Assembly (NCBI RefSeq): GCF_902459765.1
Contig: NZ_CABPSP010000008.1
Coordinates: forward strand, 62,001 to 126,000
Source: Pandoraea anapnoica
Lineage (GTDB): Bacteria > Pseudomonadota > Gammaproteobacteria > Burkholderiales > Burkholderiaceae
DNA: 64,000 nucleotides
Reading direction: 5' to 3'
In this document: in pieces, positions 7,935 through 16,080 of the stretch
Layout of the letters: each line of letters opens with the position of its first letter
Position numbering within the stretch: position 1 is the stretch's first letter
The notes under the pieces: model-generated
The model's input: the letters and a program-made list of their open reading frames with translations, nothing else
Told to the model about the DNA's origin: nothing
Databases searched by the model: none
Translations under genes and position numbers: made by a program

Positions 7935-8192
7935 ATGATCAGCGCAGAACTCGGGCGCTCGCTTGAGGAGTACGTCGCCGAACTGGTGAAGCGAGGCCGT
8001 TATGGCTCGAAAAGTGAGGTGCTGCGTGAGGGGGTCCGTCTGATTCAGGACCGTGAGTCGCAGCTTGCCGCGCTGGATGCGATGGTTGAGAAGGGCATTA
8101 CAGACGCCGCAGCAGGAAAGGGCCAGCCGGCCGCCGATGTGTTCGACCGCCTTGAGAAGAAGTATCAGGCAAAGGTGAACGACGAGGGATGA
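7935..8192 (+). CDS. parD: ParD-type antitoxin
   Basis: 85-residue antitoxin of a type II toxin-antitoxin pair. The N-terminal ribbon-helix-helix (ISAELGRSLEEYVAELVKRG, GSKSEVLREGVRLIQDRE) is typical of ParD and would bind the operator just upstream. The C-terminal 40 residues are charged and would wrap the toxin. ATG at 7935 follows CCGGAGGGG. The stop codon overlaps the toxin ATG (ATGA at 8189-8192), giving translational coupling. Such pairs stabilise islands and plasmids, in keeping with its place next to the right attachment repeat. Confidence 0.9.
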   Translation: MISAELGRSLEEYVAELVKRGRYGSKSEVLREGVRLIQDRESQLAALDAMVEKGITDAAAGKGQPAADVFDRLEKKYQAKVNDEG

Positions 8193-8488
8193 TCGTTCAC
8201 TTATTGCCCGAAGCCATCGTAGACCTTGAGACCGTTGGCGACTACATCGCCCTCGACAATCCGCGCCGCGCCGTAACATTCATTCAGGAACTGCGGGACA
8301 GGTGTTTGAGCCTCGCGGACATGCCTTGCGCTTTCCCCGTCGTGCCGCGCTATGAGCGTTTCGGTATCCGACATCGCGTCTACGGTAACTACCAAATCTT
8401 CTATCGCGTGGTCGAATCGGACGAGCGTATCGACATCGTCCACATCCCGCACAGCGCACGAAATTACGCGGCGATTCTGTTTCCCTGA
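8189..8488 (+). CDS. parE: ParE/RelE-family toxin
   Basis: 99-residue toxin partner of the preceding antitoxin. The pattern LLPEAIVDLETVGDYIALDN, FIQELRDRCLSLADMPCAFP, GNYQIFYRV and IDIVHIPHSARNYAAI follows the ParE branch (DNA-gyrase poisons) of the RelE/ParE fold. The C-terminal HSARN takes the place of the usual H-x-R-x region. It starts within the parD stop codon. The complete length suggests the module is functional and may be the reason the otherwise broken island persists. Confidence 0.88.
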   Translation: MIVHLLPEAIVDLETVGDYIALDNPRRAVTFIQELRDRCLSLADMPCAFPVVPRYERFGIRHRVYGNYQIFYRVVESDERIDIVHIPHSARNYAAILFP

Positions 8489-8872
8489 CGGCATCCGTCG
8501 AAGTGCCGAGGACGGATAAGTGGTGCAGCGCGTGCCCTCAATAGCTCCCTAAACATCCCCCCAATAATCCGCCGGAATCACACCGCGCCGAGCCGCATTC
8601 TCATGAAAATCTGCACGTGGACGATGATTAGGGGGCTGACGTCCGGGAGCCTAGTCAATCAAGGCTCCGGACCCGATCTCAAACGATGATTTGGGATCAG
8701 AGAATCGCGGGGGTGCCATGTTCAAGCACTGGTTACACCGCTCCGCAAATGGGCTCGTCACCTAGGAACCATAAGGATTCCCGAGGGATGGTCAGTTACC
8801 GTTTGTGAAGCGCCGTGACATCGTAACTTCCCGATTCGTTGACGACTCGTCACACCCTCATAATTCCCCGCA
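8489..8872. other. Gene-free right end of the island
   Basis: About 380 bases without a convincing gene on either strand. The open frames here have no family resemblance and no ribosome sites. It separates parE from the right attachment repeat and may be decayed island sequence. Confidence 0.5.
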
Positions 8873-8903
8873 GCAAGGCGTGCCGGTTCGATTCCGGCCC
8901 TGG
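8873..8903 (+). repeat. Right attachment-type repeat (attR)
   Basis: Exact 31-base copy of the tRNA-Leu 3' part at 5546-5576, with further weaker similarity just upstream (CTCATAATTCCCC against the anticodon arm). After CCCTGG the copy lacks one G, so the acceptor strand is spoiled and no second tRNA is formed. It marks the right boundary of the island. Confidence 0.8.
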
Positions 8904-8990
8904 CACCACAAGACTTATCTCCCGCAGTGCTTCCCCTCGGTTTGACGTAATTCTGGCGTAGCGACGCAGTCATTCGTCTCGTCTGACGGC

Positions 8991-10625
8991 TCATCCCTCG
9001 TCCCGCGCTGTGCTCACCGAACCCGACGTCTCGTCGACCACGACAATTTTCTCCAGCGCATGCCGGTCTTGAGACATGTGGTAATACCGCTTCATCCTGC
9101 CGTGAATGTCACGAGCCAACAGAACGTGCGTTCCGTCGACGGCAACGTCCTTCGCTTTGCGGACATCTGCCGCTTTCGCATAGAAATCCCGCCTCACCCC
9201 GTCGATGACTGGCATGGCATTTGTGAGCGCGCGACGCGTTTCCGACGTCATCTCCGATTGCAACGTCGCGTCCATTTCACGGGGAGAAGGTCCGAGTGCA
9301 CGTGACGGCAATTGTCCCGCAATCGGACGCGCACGCATTAGCCCTCGTGCCATTCCTAAGGTCGCGCGTCGCGCTGACGGCAGCACCAGGTTCAGCTTGT
9401 TCAGCGTACCGATCCATTTTTGCCCTTCACCGGAATTCCCCGCGGGGTTCAAGTCGGCGTGGTGCGTCGCCACGACGAGGTTCGCATGCCGGTAAAGACT
9501 GCCGAAAATACCCCCGTCGACGCCCGTCTTTCCGCCGAACGCATTTTTCCTGAACTGCGTCCCAGACTCTTCGTAACTGCCGCTGATGTCGTTCGAGTAT
9601 CGAACATAGTCCGCAATCGAGGCGGGCAGGACTTGCCTGCGTGTCCCGTCCTCCGCCGCGACCTGCATGCCACCGCTGCGAAACACCCCGGCAACATGCG
9701 CCATGTCCTCAGTGTTCACCATCACAGCGCAGGCTCTGCAATAGCTGAGAAAGGCATCCTCGGAAAGCGCTCGCCTGCATGACAGGGCGAACTCGGGCGT
9801 CAGTCCGCCAGCACGTGTCGAGTTAGCGTCGACGACTGCTTTGCCATGTTTGCGCATCGCATAAATCGTCAGACTGTCGTCATCCATAAAGCCCGAGGCA
9901 TCCAGCGTCGCCAGCAATTCCCGGTTGCGACTCATCGTCCGGTCAGGCGGACAGAAGTTGAACTCACCGATGGCCATGGCTTCATTGACGCTTAGCCCCG
10001 GATTTCTCGTCAACGACTTCATCATCTCCAGGAAACCATCGAACGGATCGCTGCCCGGCGGCGTGTGAATCTGAATCAGCATCCAGGTTGCCAGCGCGCC
10101 GATGTTCACACTCGAATTGAACGGACGACCGTCGGTCGCGAGCGTGGCATCGTTGTAGGGAAGCGCCGACGCCTGCATCCCGATGTATCGACCGTAGCGC
10201 TCGGGCTGACCGCCCATCAACTGAATCGCCAGCGCCATCGCCACCGGTTTCGACATGCTCTGCTGCGAAAAACGGTGATGCATGTCGCCAACACTAACGA
10301 TCGTTCCCGTACGCGTGTCCATCACCGAAATAGCGCGTTTCTCGCTGCGCGGATTCGTGCCGGGAATACCCTGAACGGGACACCCTTTGCCAACGGGCGA
10401 GGCGCGCGAACGAATGACTTCGTTCAGCAGCGCGGAATCCACGACATACGATGTCTCATAGACCGTCGAACGCGAGATGCCCTCTCGCGCCCCCTCACTC
10501 ACGTTCCGAATGTGCAAAACGTCGGCGGCCATCACGCGACCGGCAGCATCTGCCAGACACGGTTGAGGGTGCACAGAAGCAACGTCATCCACGGAAATCC
10601 GTGGGACAAAAGACAGAATTTTCAT
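8991..10625 (-). CDS. Extended glutaminase-fold (beta-lactamase superfamily) protein
   Basis: 544 residues from ATG 10625; a longer frame opens at 10736 without a ribosome site. The middle of the protein matches bacterial glutaminases (glutamine to glutamate and ammonia). It has FSQQSMSKPVAMALAI with the Ser-x-x-Lys nucleophile (about S123/K126), GRPFNSSVNIGAL for the conserved PxNPxxNAGA, YCRACAVMVNTEDMAHVAGV, and GGKTGVDGGIFGSL for the KSGVGGG turn. Normal glutaminases are about 300 residues. Here about 100 N-terminal and 150 C-terminal residues are additional, and the C-terminal part matches nothing I know. There is no signal peptide. A secreted effector with glutaminase or deamidase activity is possible but inferred only. 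It sits just outside the island repeat. Confidence 0.65.
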   Translation of the reverse strand: MKILSFVPRISVDDVASVHPQPCLADAAGRVMAADVLHIRNVSEGAREGISRSTVYETSYVVDSALLNEVIRSRASPVGKGCPVQGIPGTNPRSEKRAISVMDTRTGTIVSVGDMHHRFSQQSMSKPVAMALAIQLMGGQPERYGRYIGMQASALPYNDATLATDGRPFNSSVNIGALATWMLIQIHTPPGSDPFDGFLEMMKSLTRNPGLSVNEAMAIGEFNFCPPDRTMSRNRELLATLDASGFMDDDSLTIYAMRKHGKAVVDANSTRAGGLTPEFALSCRRALSEDAFLSYCRACAVMVNTEDMAHVAGVFRSGGMQVAAEDGTRRQVLPASIADYVRYSNDISGSYEESGTQFRKNAFGGKTGVDGGIFGSLYRHANLVVATHHADLNPAGNSGEGQKWIGTLNKLNLVLPSARRATLGMARGLMRARPIAGQLPSRALGPSPREMDATLQSEMTSETRRALTNAMPVIDGVRRDFYAKAADVRKAKDVAVDGTHVLLARDIHGRMKRYYHMSQDRHALEKIVVVDETSGSVSTARDEG

Positions 10626-11252
10626 GATGCGGCGACTTTCGTGAACTCGGAGATATCTGGTCTCAACCTGTTCGATGACCCTATTTCTCTCAGAGCTTCG
10701 CTTTGCGGCGAGGTCGCCGTGTGTCCCCGCCGTCATTGCAACGGCCTCGGCATTTCGAGAAGAGCATCCCTAAACGATTTTTTGTCTCCCTAAGCTACAC
10801 GCACAACGAGGAAAGCCGATTCCATGGTTCGCTCATCGGCGTGCTCGCACCATCGCAGTGGTACGCCTGCCGACGGCTGGCGTGACGTCGTGAGAGCGCC
10901 ATATGGCCTGCTCATCACATACTCGACGTGACAATCTCATCGGGTCCGTTCGCTACGGCTGGGCAACCGGGTAGCCGTCGCCCATGCATCACGTAATTTC
11001 CGAATCGGTTGATAGCGCGGAGATCTCGCGTCGAATGCTGCATAGTCCGAGTCAAATGCCTCGTGCCACGCGGAACACCGCGTAGCACATGGATCGACGC
11101 GTTCACCGGGTTTTCGCATTCAATTGGGAAAACCGCCGAAGCCTTACGCGTGACAGCGATCAGGCAGAGCGATTCGGACGATGCTGAAACTCACGTCACT
11201 TCACGCCTGCCATCATGAAAGCACCCTAACCGTACATTTATGGGAGACCTTC
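10626..11252. other. Spacer without confident genes
   Basis: About 630 bases between two divergent genes. A 60-codon minus frame (10937-11119) has plausible composition (AWHEAFDSDYAAFDARSPRY) but no ribosome site, no partner and no recognised family, so it could be a gene remnant. Otherwise I see only leaders for the flanking genes. Confidence 0.4.
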
Positions 11253-11573
11253 ATGAACGCTTCTAAGGACGCGAAGACCGAGAAGAGCAGCGACGTCGTT
11301 AAGAAGAATCGCAAGCGCTGCAAAACACTGAACGTGCCGAAATCGCTAGCCCGCCAAGGTTACGTAGTTTGGTTTTATGAGCACGGGGAATATCTGGGAT
11401 TGGCGTGGAACGAAACGGCTTCGGAAATTGAAAAAGCGCACGTCACCGACGACGATCACGCGATCTACTTCGAAACGTTCGCGCAAGCCGCAGTGGCGTG
11501 CGACAAGTTCGTCAGCCCGTGCCGTGTACTCCATTCGCCTGGCCCCGGCGAGCGGCCGAAACTCATGGGCTAA
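11253..11573 (+). CDS. Uncharacterised small protein, paralogue of 7365-7697
   Basis: 106 residues. ATG at 11253 lies six bases after GGGAGA. The lysine-rich first 30 residues are followed by the conserved module GYVVWFYEHGEYLGLAWNET, AHVTDDDHAIYFETFAQA and VLHSPGPGERPKL, shared with the island gene 3.6 kb to the left. No transmembrane segment, signal peptide or catalytic motif is seen. The conserved pairs D-H-A-I-Y-F and W-F-x-x-H-G are the best handles for defining the family. Presence inside and just outside the island suggests duplication or independent acquisition. Function unknown. Confidence 0.75.
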   Translation: MNASKDAKTEKSSDVVKKNRKRCKTLNVPKSLARQGYVVWFYEHGEYLGLAWNETASEIEKAHVTDDDHAIYFETFAQAAVACDKFVSPCRVLHSPGPGERPKLMG

Positions 11574-11580
11574 TCGCAGC

Positions 11581-11610
11581 GGGCGGCCTGCCGTTGGTGG
11601 CGGGCCGTCC
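11581..11610 (+). terminator. Hairpin after the small-protein gene
   Basis: GGGCGGCCTGCC pairs with GGCGGGCCGTCC (two mismatches) around a 6-base loop, starting 7 bases after the stop codon. No long T tract follows, so termination strength is uncertain. Arrangement and sequence echo the hairpin behind the paralogue at 7365-7697. Confidence 0.5.
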
Positions 11611-11739
11611 GTGTCGGCAGACGGTCTGAAAAGGTTACACAAGTGGCTGCCCCAGCATCGGCAAGCACACCGTTCAGGGCAGTCTCGCCCTTTGAGTGTG
11701 CGCCATGTCGGCGTCACGCCGAGGTAGCAATCTTAGTGA

Positions 11740-12372
11740 TTACGGTGGGCTGATCTTCGAGAGAAAGTGCGTCGCGGCGACGAGCGCCGTGCCGACCGTC
11801 ACGATGGTGCCGATCAGTCGCCAGGTGAGCGCGTGGAGTTCGCGGTGTAACCCGGCACCCAGCGCATGCATGTCCGATCTGACCGACGCGATCTCGCCTG
11901 CTATTTCGCTGCGCACTTTGCCGAACTCCTGATGCATCTCTCGGCGCAAGTCCCCAAACCCCTGATGCATTTCCTGCCGCAACTCTCCAAGCCCCCGGTG
12001 CATCTCCTGCCGCACCTTTCCGAACTCCTGATGCATCTCCTGCCGCACCTTTCCGAACTCCTGATGCATCTCCTGCCGCACCGTTCCGAACTCCTGATGC
12101 ATCTCCTGTCGCACCGTTCCGAACTCCTGATGCATCTCGCTTCTGAGCCCGCCAACTTCGCGATGCGTCTCGGCACGAACCGTGCCGAACTCTCTAGCAA
12201 GATCTTCCTTGGTTGCCAAGGTCGGCAGCACTGCCTCGACCGACGCGATTCTTTCATGCAACCGCATCTCATCGTGCTTGTGCCGGGCATCCGCGTGCCC
12301 TACTTTGAACCGTGTAATACGTGAATCGATTTTCCGGAGTGTTCCCATCTTCATCTGCACCTTCTGTCGCAT
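11740..12372 (-). CDS. Hendecad-repeat coiled-coil protein with C-terminal membrane anchor
   Basis: 210 residues from ATG 12372, which follows AGGTGAGG; GTG at 12384 is an alternative. After a charged N-terminus (residues 1-55) comes a run of about ten 11-residue repeats of the type E-F-G-K-V-R-Q-E-M-H-Q, predicted as one long right-handed coiled coil. Residues 180-205 (ALTWRLIGTIVTVGTALVAA) form a single membrane helix near the C-terminus. Repeat-plus-anchor proteins of this layout occur in other bacteria (for example Borrelia Bdr proteins), where function is unclear. The repeat array is also very regular at DNA level, so copy number could vary. Tail-anchored orientation with the coil in the cytoplasm is likely. 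Confidence 0.8.
   Translation of the reverse strand: MRQKVQMKMGTLRKIDSRITRFKVGHADARHKHDEMRLHERIASVEAVLPTLATKEDLAREFGTVRAETHREVGGLRSEMHQEFGTVRQEMHQEFGTVRQEMHQEFGKVRQEMHQEFGKVRQEMHRGLGELRQEMHQGFGDLRREMHQEFGKVRSEIAGEIASVRSDMHALGAGLHRELHALTWRLIGTIVTVGTALVAATHFLSKISPP
11930..12160 (-). repeat. 33-base tandem repeats within the coiled-coil gene
   Basis: Seven units beginning TGATGCATC (or a close variant) at 11930, 11963, 11996, 12029, 12062, 12095 and 12128, each 33 bases and in frame. The units at 12029 to 12095 are nearly identical, which indicates recent expansion by slippage or unequal exchange. Confidence 0.9.
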
Positions 12373-12534
12373 CGTCGCCCTCACCTCTCAGGCGTCGACA
12401 CGTTGGATAAACGATGTGCAGCGACGGCGTTTTCGTGCGAAATATGCGGCTTTTTTGTGATCGTCCGGCTCCACTGCGCTCACGCCCGTCACTGCATGAG
12501 AACCACTCTATCCCGCAGCGCTGTGCTTTCGGTT

Positions 12535-13647
12535 CTACGTAGTCTCCGACACAGGTGAAGCGAGATGGGTGACGATTTCCTGCGCCGTCGCCCGCGCGCT
12601 TCGCATGACACCGATCAGCGTCGCTGACGCATACCCCGTCCACTCGCCGTAGCCAACCAGCCACAGTCGGGGTTCATCAACGCTCCTTGTCCCGGTGACG
12701 CGAATCCGCCCATCTGCCTGCGCAATGCCCAGGCCGCGCAAATGCCCCAGCGAAGGCCGAAATCCGGTGCACCAGATAACGACATCGACCGGCGTACGCG
12801 TCCCGTCTTCCCAGACGACACCGTCCTCGACGAATCGCGCGAACGAACGCACGGTGTGCAACGCCCCACGCGAGCGCGCCTCAAGCACCGACGGGACCAT
12901 GACGATGTGCCCCAGCCCGCTATCGGGATATGGGTCCGGCAAGCCTTGCTGCACAGCCTGCCAGCGTGCCGTTGCGCGTTCGAACAGCACGCGCCCGTCG
13001 ACGTCGTCCGGCAAGTAGGACGGCGGACTTAGCGTGACCCAGGTCGCCTCGCTCACCCGCGACACTTCGGCATAGATCTGCGCCCCCGAATTGCCACCAC
13101 CGACCACCAGCACGCGCCGCCCACCCAGCCCCAGCGCGCCAGCGTATTCCGCCGAGTGCATCTGAAGTCCGCCGAACGCATCCTGCCCCGGATAGGATGG
13201 CACGTACGGCGAACGCCACGACCCTGTCGCACTGATGACCGTGCGGGCCAGCCAGTCACCGCGATCGGTACTCACCCGCAATCCGTCTGTCTGTGCGACC
13301 ACGTTCGTCACGCTCACAGGACGCATCACCGGCACTTCATAGCGCGCTTCGTACTCACGCAAATACGTCACGACAGCGTCTCTCGACGGGTAATGCGTCT
13401 CGCCGCCGCGCATGGGCCACCCCGGTAGGGACGACCATTGCGCAGGCGAAAAAAGTTGCAACGACGGCCACGCCCGTTGCCATGCGCCGCCCGCAGTCGG
13501 CTGATCGTCCAGCACCTGATAGTTCACGCGCCATCGACGCAGGAAATACGCCGTCGCCAGCGCCGATTGCCCGCCACCGATCACGAGCGCATCGACGTGC
13601 CTCGTTGAGGAAGACGACTGCGGCGACACCGACTCCGGCAGACTCAT
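12535..13647 (-). CDS. ArsO/CzcO-like FAD-dependent monooxygenase
   Basis: 370-residue flavoprotein with two Rossmann motifs: [20 protein letters not shown] near residue 20 (FAD) and [19 protein letters not shown] near 170 (NAD(P)H). The stretches [25 protein letters not shown] and [12 protein letters not shown] are those of ArsO-type flavin-containing monooxygenases often found in arsenic operons. No arsC, arsB or arsR lies nearby, so arsenic is not implied. The C-terminal WCTGFRP and [20 protein letters not shown] complete the fold. Its start overlaps the stop of the AraC gene by four bases (ATGA), so they are cotranscribed and AraC probably controls it. Confidence 0.8.
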   Translation of the reverse strand: MSLPESVSPQSSSSTRHVDALVIGGGQSALATAYFLRRWRVNYQVLDDQPTAGGAWQRAWPSLQLFSPAQWSSLPGWPMRGGETHYPSRDAVVTYLREYEARYEVPVMRPVSVTNVVAQTDGLRVSTDRGDWLARTVISATGSWRSPYVPSYPGQDAFGGLQMHSAEYAGALGLGGRRVLVVGGGNSGAQIYAEVSRVSEATWVTLSPPSYLPDDVDGRVLFERATARWQAVQQGLPDPYPDSGLGHIVMVPSVLEARSRGALHTVRSFARFVEDGVVWEDGTRTPVDVVIWCTGFRPSLGHLRGLGIAQADGRIRVTGTRSVDEPRLWLVGYGEWTGYASATLIGVMRSARATAQEIVTHLASPVSETT

Positions 13648-14570
13648 GCCCCCTCCTCATCACCTGCCTGCACACGCGGCCCCACCTGACGGAAGTAGCG
13701 TCCTGGCGATTCGCCGAAGGCACGCCGGAACATGGCGATGAAATTGCTGGGGGTCGAGTACCCGAGCGAGTCGGCAATCGTACCGACGGGCTCGCCGTTT
13801 GCCAGCCGCTCCAACGCACTCACCAGACGCGCCTGTTGTCGCCACTGCGTGAATCCCATCCCCGTCTCGGCCACAAACAAGCGCCGCGCCGTGCGCGACG
13901 ACATCCCGGCATGCTGCGCCAGCGCCTCCAGCGAGGCCTGTCCGCCAAGATCGTCGAGCACGGCACGCGCCACGCGCACTACGCGTGCGTCGTTCGGCAT
14001 CGGCAGCCCGAGCGGCTCGGCGGGCGCTCGCGCGATCTCGTCGACCAGCACCTGCGCAAGCCGCATCTCCTCGTCCGTCAGCACGTCTCGCAGCGCCCAC
14101 GACACGGCCCGTTTGACAAGCGCCGCCAGCAACTCCGACACGCCTACCACAGAAGGCGTGGACGGCAATGTCGTCGCAGCCGCTGGCGTTACCAGCACGA
14201 TCCACCCGCTCACTACGCTCGATAGCGACACGCGGTGCGTGACGCCGGGCGGAATCCATCCCGCTCGGTAGGGCGGCAACACCCACGCGCCGAACGGCGT
14301 ATGCACGTGCGCCAATCCCGCGTGAATACAGAACAATTGGCCCCTGACGTGCGAGTGCCAATCCAGCTCGCGCGTGCCGATCCTGAACAGACTTCGCTCG
14401 TGATCGCGCCCGCCGAAGGCCCACACGGGCGGACCGTCGAGCCGGTCGTTCGGCTTGTATCGAGCGAACGGCGAGTCGTCGAGTTGCATCAGCCCCACGT
14501 CGGGTTTCCTGCGCGACAGGTCAAGAGAATCGATGCCCATACGTTTGTCCGATGTTTGTCCGATTTGCAT
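13644..14570 (-). CDS. AraC-family regulator with cupin-like sensor domain
   Basis: 308-residue regulator. The N-terminal half (residues 40-130, [36 protein letters not shown]) is the cupin-like ligand pocket. The C-terminal 100 residues hold two helix-turn-helix units ([20 protein letters not shown] and [20 protein letters not shown]) and the [14 protein letters not shown] ending of the AraC/XylS family. The start is uncertain: ATG 14570, ATG 14540 and ATG 14489 are all in frame, and none has a strong ribosome site. A direct repeat at 14543-14564 would be regulatory if the start is 14540. It is upstream of and coupled to the ArsO-like gene, and divergent from a FAD monooxygenase. Confidence 0.88.
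   Translation of the reverse strand: MQIGQTSDKRMGIDSLDLSRRKPDVGLMQLDDSPFARYKPNDRLDGPPVWAFGGRDHERSLFRIGTRELDWHSHVRGQLFCIHAGLAHVHTPFGAWVLPPYRAGWIPPGVTHRVSLSSVVSGWIVLVTPAAATTLPSTPSVVGVSELLAALVKRAVSWALRDVLTDEEMRLAQVLVDEIARAPAEPLGLPMPNDARVVRVARAVLDDLGGQASLEALAQHAGMSSRTARRLFVAETGMGFTQWRQQARLVSALERLANGEPVGTIADSLGYSTPSNFIAMFRRAFGESPGRYFRQVGPRVQAGDEEGA
14543..14564. promoter_or_regulatory. Direct repeat, candidate AraC operator
   Basis: Two abutting, identical 11-base copies of GTTTGTCCGAT. AraC-family proteins typically bind direct repeats near the promoter. The repeat lies between the AraC gene and the divergent monooxygenase, and would sit in the leader if AraC starts at 14540. Confidence 0.5.
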
Positions 14571-14667
14571 TGTTTAATGACCAAACGATGTTATCAGGTC
14601 ACGACGCAGCGCGCAGACAATGAGCGAAGTGCCACTGCCGGCCGCCTTAGGACGGCCCATCGAAATC

Positions 14668-16023
14668 ATGTCAGTCTTGCATGTCAACATCATCGGCGCG
14701 GGTCTGGGCGGCCTGTGCCTGGCGCAGGGCCTGCGCCGCGCGGGAATTTCGTTTGATGTCTATGAGCGGGATCCCGCACCCGACGCCCGCTTTCAGGGGT
14801 ATCGCCTGCGCATCGACGCCAACGGTCTCGACGCCCTGACCGAATGCCTGCCCGACGGCGGCATCGACCGCGTTCGCGAGCGCGCGGCCGTCGCGCGTGC
14901 CGGTGGGCGATTCGTCACCCCTCAACTCGAAGACGCCAAGGTCGTCTTGCCGCCTAGCTGGCACGACGCGCACACCGATTCGGCCGTCACCGACCACCGC
15001 CAGCGCACCACGACCGCCGCCGCGCGCCCGACGCCGCACGTGCCCGACATCCCGGGCGACGTCAGTGTCCATCGCCAGACGCTTCGTGAAATTCTGCTCG
15101 ACGGCATTCTCGATCGCGTGCATTTCGGCAAATCGTTCTCGCGCACGACCACGATTGCCGACGGCCGCCGTGTCGCCCATTTCGACGACGGCACGCACAG
15201 CTTGCCGGGGCTCGTGATTGCGGCAGACGGCACCCAATCCCGCGTTCGCGAATACGTGTTGCCGGGCATGGCCCCTCGGGAGACGGGCGACATCTGCATC
15301 TACGGCCTGACGCCGCTGTCGACCGCCCTGCTCGTGCTGATGGATGCCCACGGCGAGGCCACCACGATGGAAGGCAGCACCGTCGTGTTTGCCGACGGGT
15401 TCGCGGTCATCGTCGAGGCAATGCTGTTTCGTCGCCCGCCGCGTGGCGATATGGCAGCAGTGGCACCGGCGACCCCATCGACTGTGGGCACGCCGGGCGA
15501 AATGCCGCTCACCCCGGTATCCGATTACCTGTACTGGGCGTTCATCGGTCCGTCGCGAACACTGCTCGGCCCCGCTTACACCTGCGCGGAAATGCCGGAC
15601 GCCATGCCGCTCGCCCGCATCGAGTCGATGACACAGTCATGGCACCCGCATCTCGGCTCGCTGTTCTCACACGCGGTCCCCGAAACGGTCCGCGTGTCGC
15701 CCGTGCGCAGCACCGCCAGCCCGCTGCCCTGGCAAATCGACGGCGTGGCCGGGCTGGGCGATGCGGTCCACGCGATGAGCCCCGCCGGGGGGCTTGGCGC
15801 CAATACGGCGTTGCGCGACGCCGCGCAACTAACCCGGCATCTGCGCACGGTCGCCGACGGCCACGTACCGCTCTGGCAAGCCATCACCGCCTATGAGCGC
15901 GACATGTGCGAGCGCGCGCGCGAGGCCGTGCGTCTGGCCGATGCGGGCGCTGCACTGCTCAACGCGCGTCGTGGCCCGTCGTGCGCATCGACACAGAAAT
16001 CCGCCGATCTGATGCATTTGTGA
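14668..16023 (+). CDS. FAD-dependent aromatic-type monooxygenase
   Basis: 451 residues from ATG 14668, which places the FAD-binding GAGLGGLCLAQGLRRAG directly at the N-terminus; ATG 14620 would add 16 residues. The second family motif (GLVIAADGTQSRVREYVLPG) and the GD motif (GLGDAVHAMSPAGGLGANTA) are present. They identify a class A flavoprotein hydroxylase (PHBH fold), as in tetracycline- or rifampicin-modifying enzymes and many catabolic hydroxylases. The divergent AraC gene and the following NmrA-like reductase suggest an inducible detoxification or tailoring function. The substrate cannot be called from the sequence. Confidence 0.82.
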   Translation: MSVLHVNIIGAGLGGLCLAQGLRRAGISFDVYERDPAPDARFQGYRLRIDANGLDALTECLPDGGIDRVRERAAVARAGGRFVTPQLEDAKVVLPPSWHDAHTDSAVTDHRQRTTTAAARPTPHVPDIPGDVSVHRQTLREILLDGILDRVHFGKSFSRTTTIADGRRVAHFDDGTHSLPGLVIAADGTQSRVREYVLPGMAPRETGDICIYGLTPLSTALLVLMDAHGEATTMEGSTVVFADGFAVIVEAMLFRRPPRGDMAAVAPATPSTVGTPGEMPLTPVSDYLYWAFIGPSRTLLGPAYTCAEMPDAMPLARIESMTQSWHPHLGSLFSHAVPETVRVSPVRSTASPLPWQIDGVAGLGDAVHAMSPAGGLGANTALRDAAQLTRHLRTVADGHVPLWQAITAYERDMCERAREAVRLADAGAALLNARRGPSCASTQKSADLMHL

Positions 16024-16080
16024 GACGACCGCGATCCCGTGTTACTTTTACGGCAACGTTACTGCGCGTGAGGAGTGACT

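Larger units (their letters stand above)
5546..8903. mobile_element. Degenerate tRNA-Leu genomic island of 3.3 kb
   Basis: The stretch from the 3' end of tRNA-Leu to an exact 31-base repeat of it at 8873-8903 has the layout of an integrated element. An integrase stump lies next to the tRNA with its 3' end pointing at it. An IS fragment, a phospholipase-D-like gene, an unknown small gene and a ParDE pair follow. The interior is visibly less GC-rich than the flanks, especially 6543-7360 and 7730-7930. The integrase has lost its N-terminal part and no other mobility gene is present, so the island should be immobile unless helped in trans. Confidence 0.75.

Noticed and set aside
8758-8994. 78-codon minus-strand frame
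   Set aside because: It runs through the attachment repeat copied from tRNA-Leu and has no family resemblance.
10937-11119. 60-codon minus frame with protein-like composition
   Set aside because: No ribosome site, no family match and no partner; kept only as a possible remnant within the spacer.
11930-12160. Regular repeats considered as a CRISPR array
   Set aside because: Units abut without spacers, are in frame and encode a coiled coil; no cas genes are present.
12535-13647. Arsenic resistance operon
   Set aside because: Only the ArsO-like flavoprotein is present; there is no arsR, arsC, arsB/acr3 or arsH in the neighbourhood.
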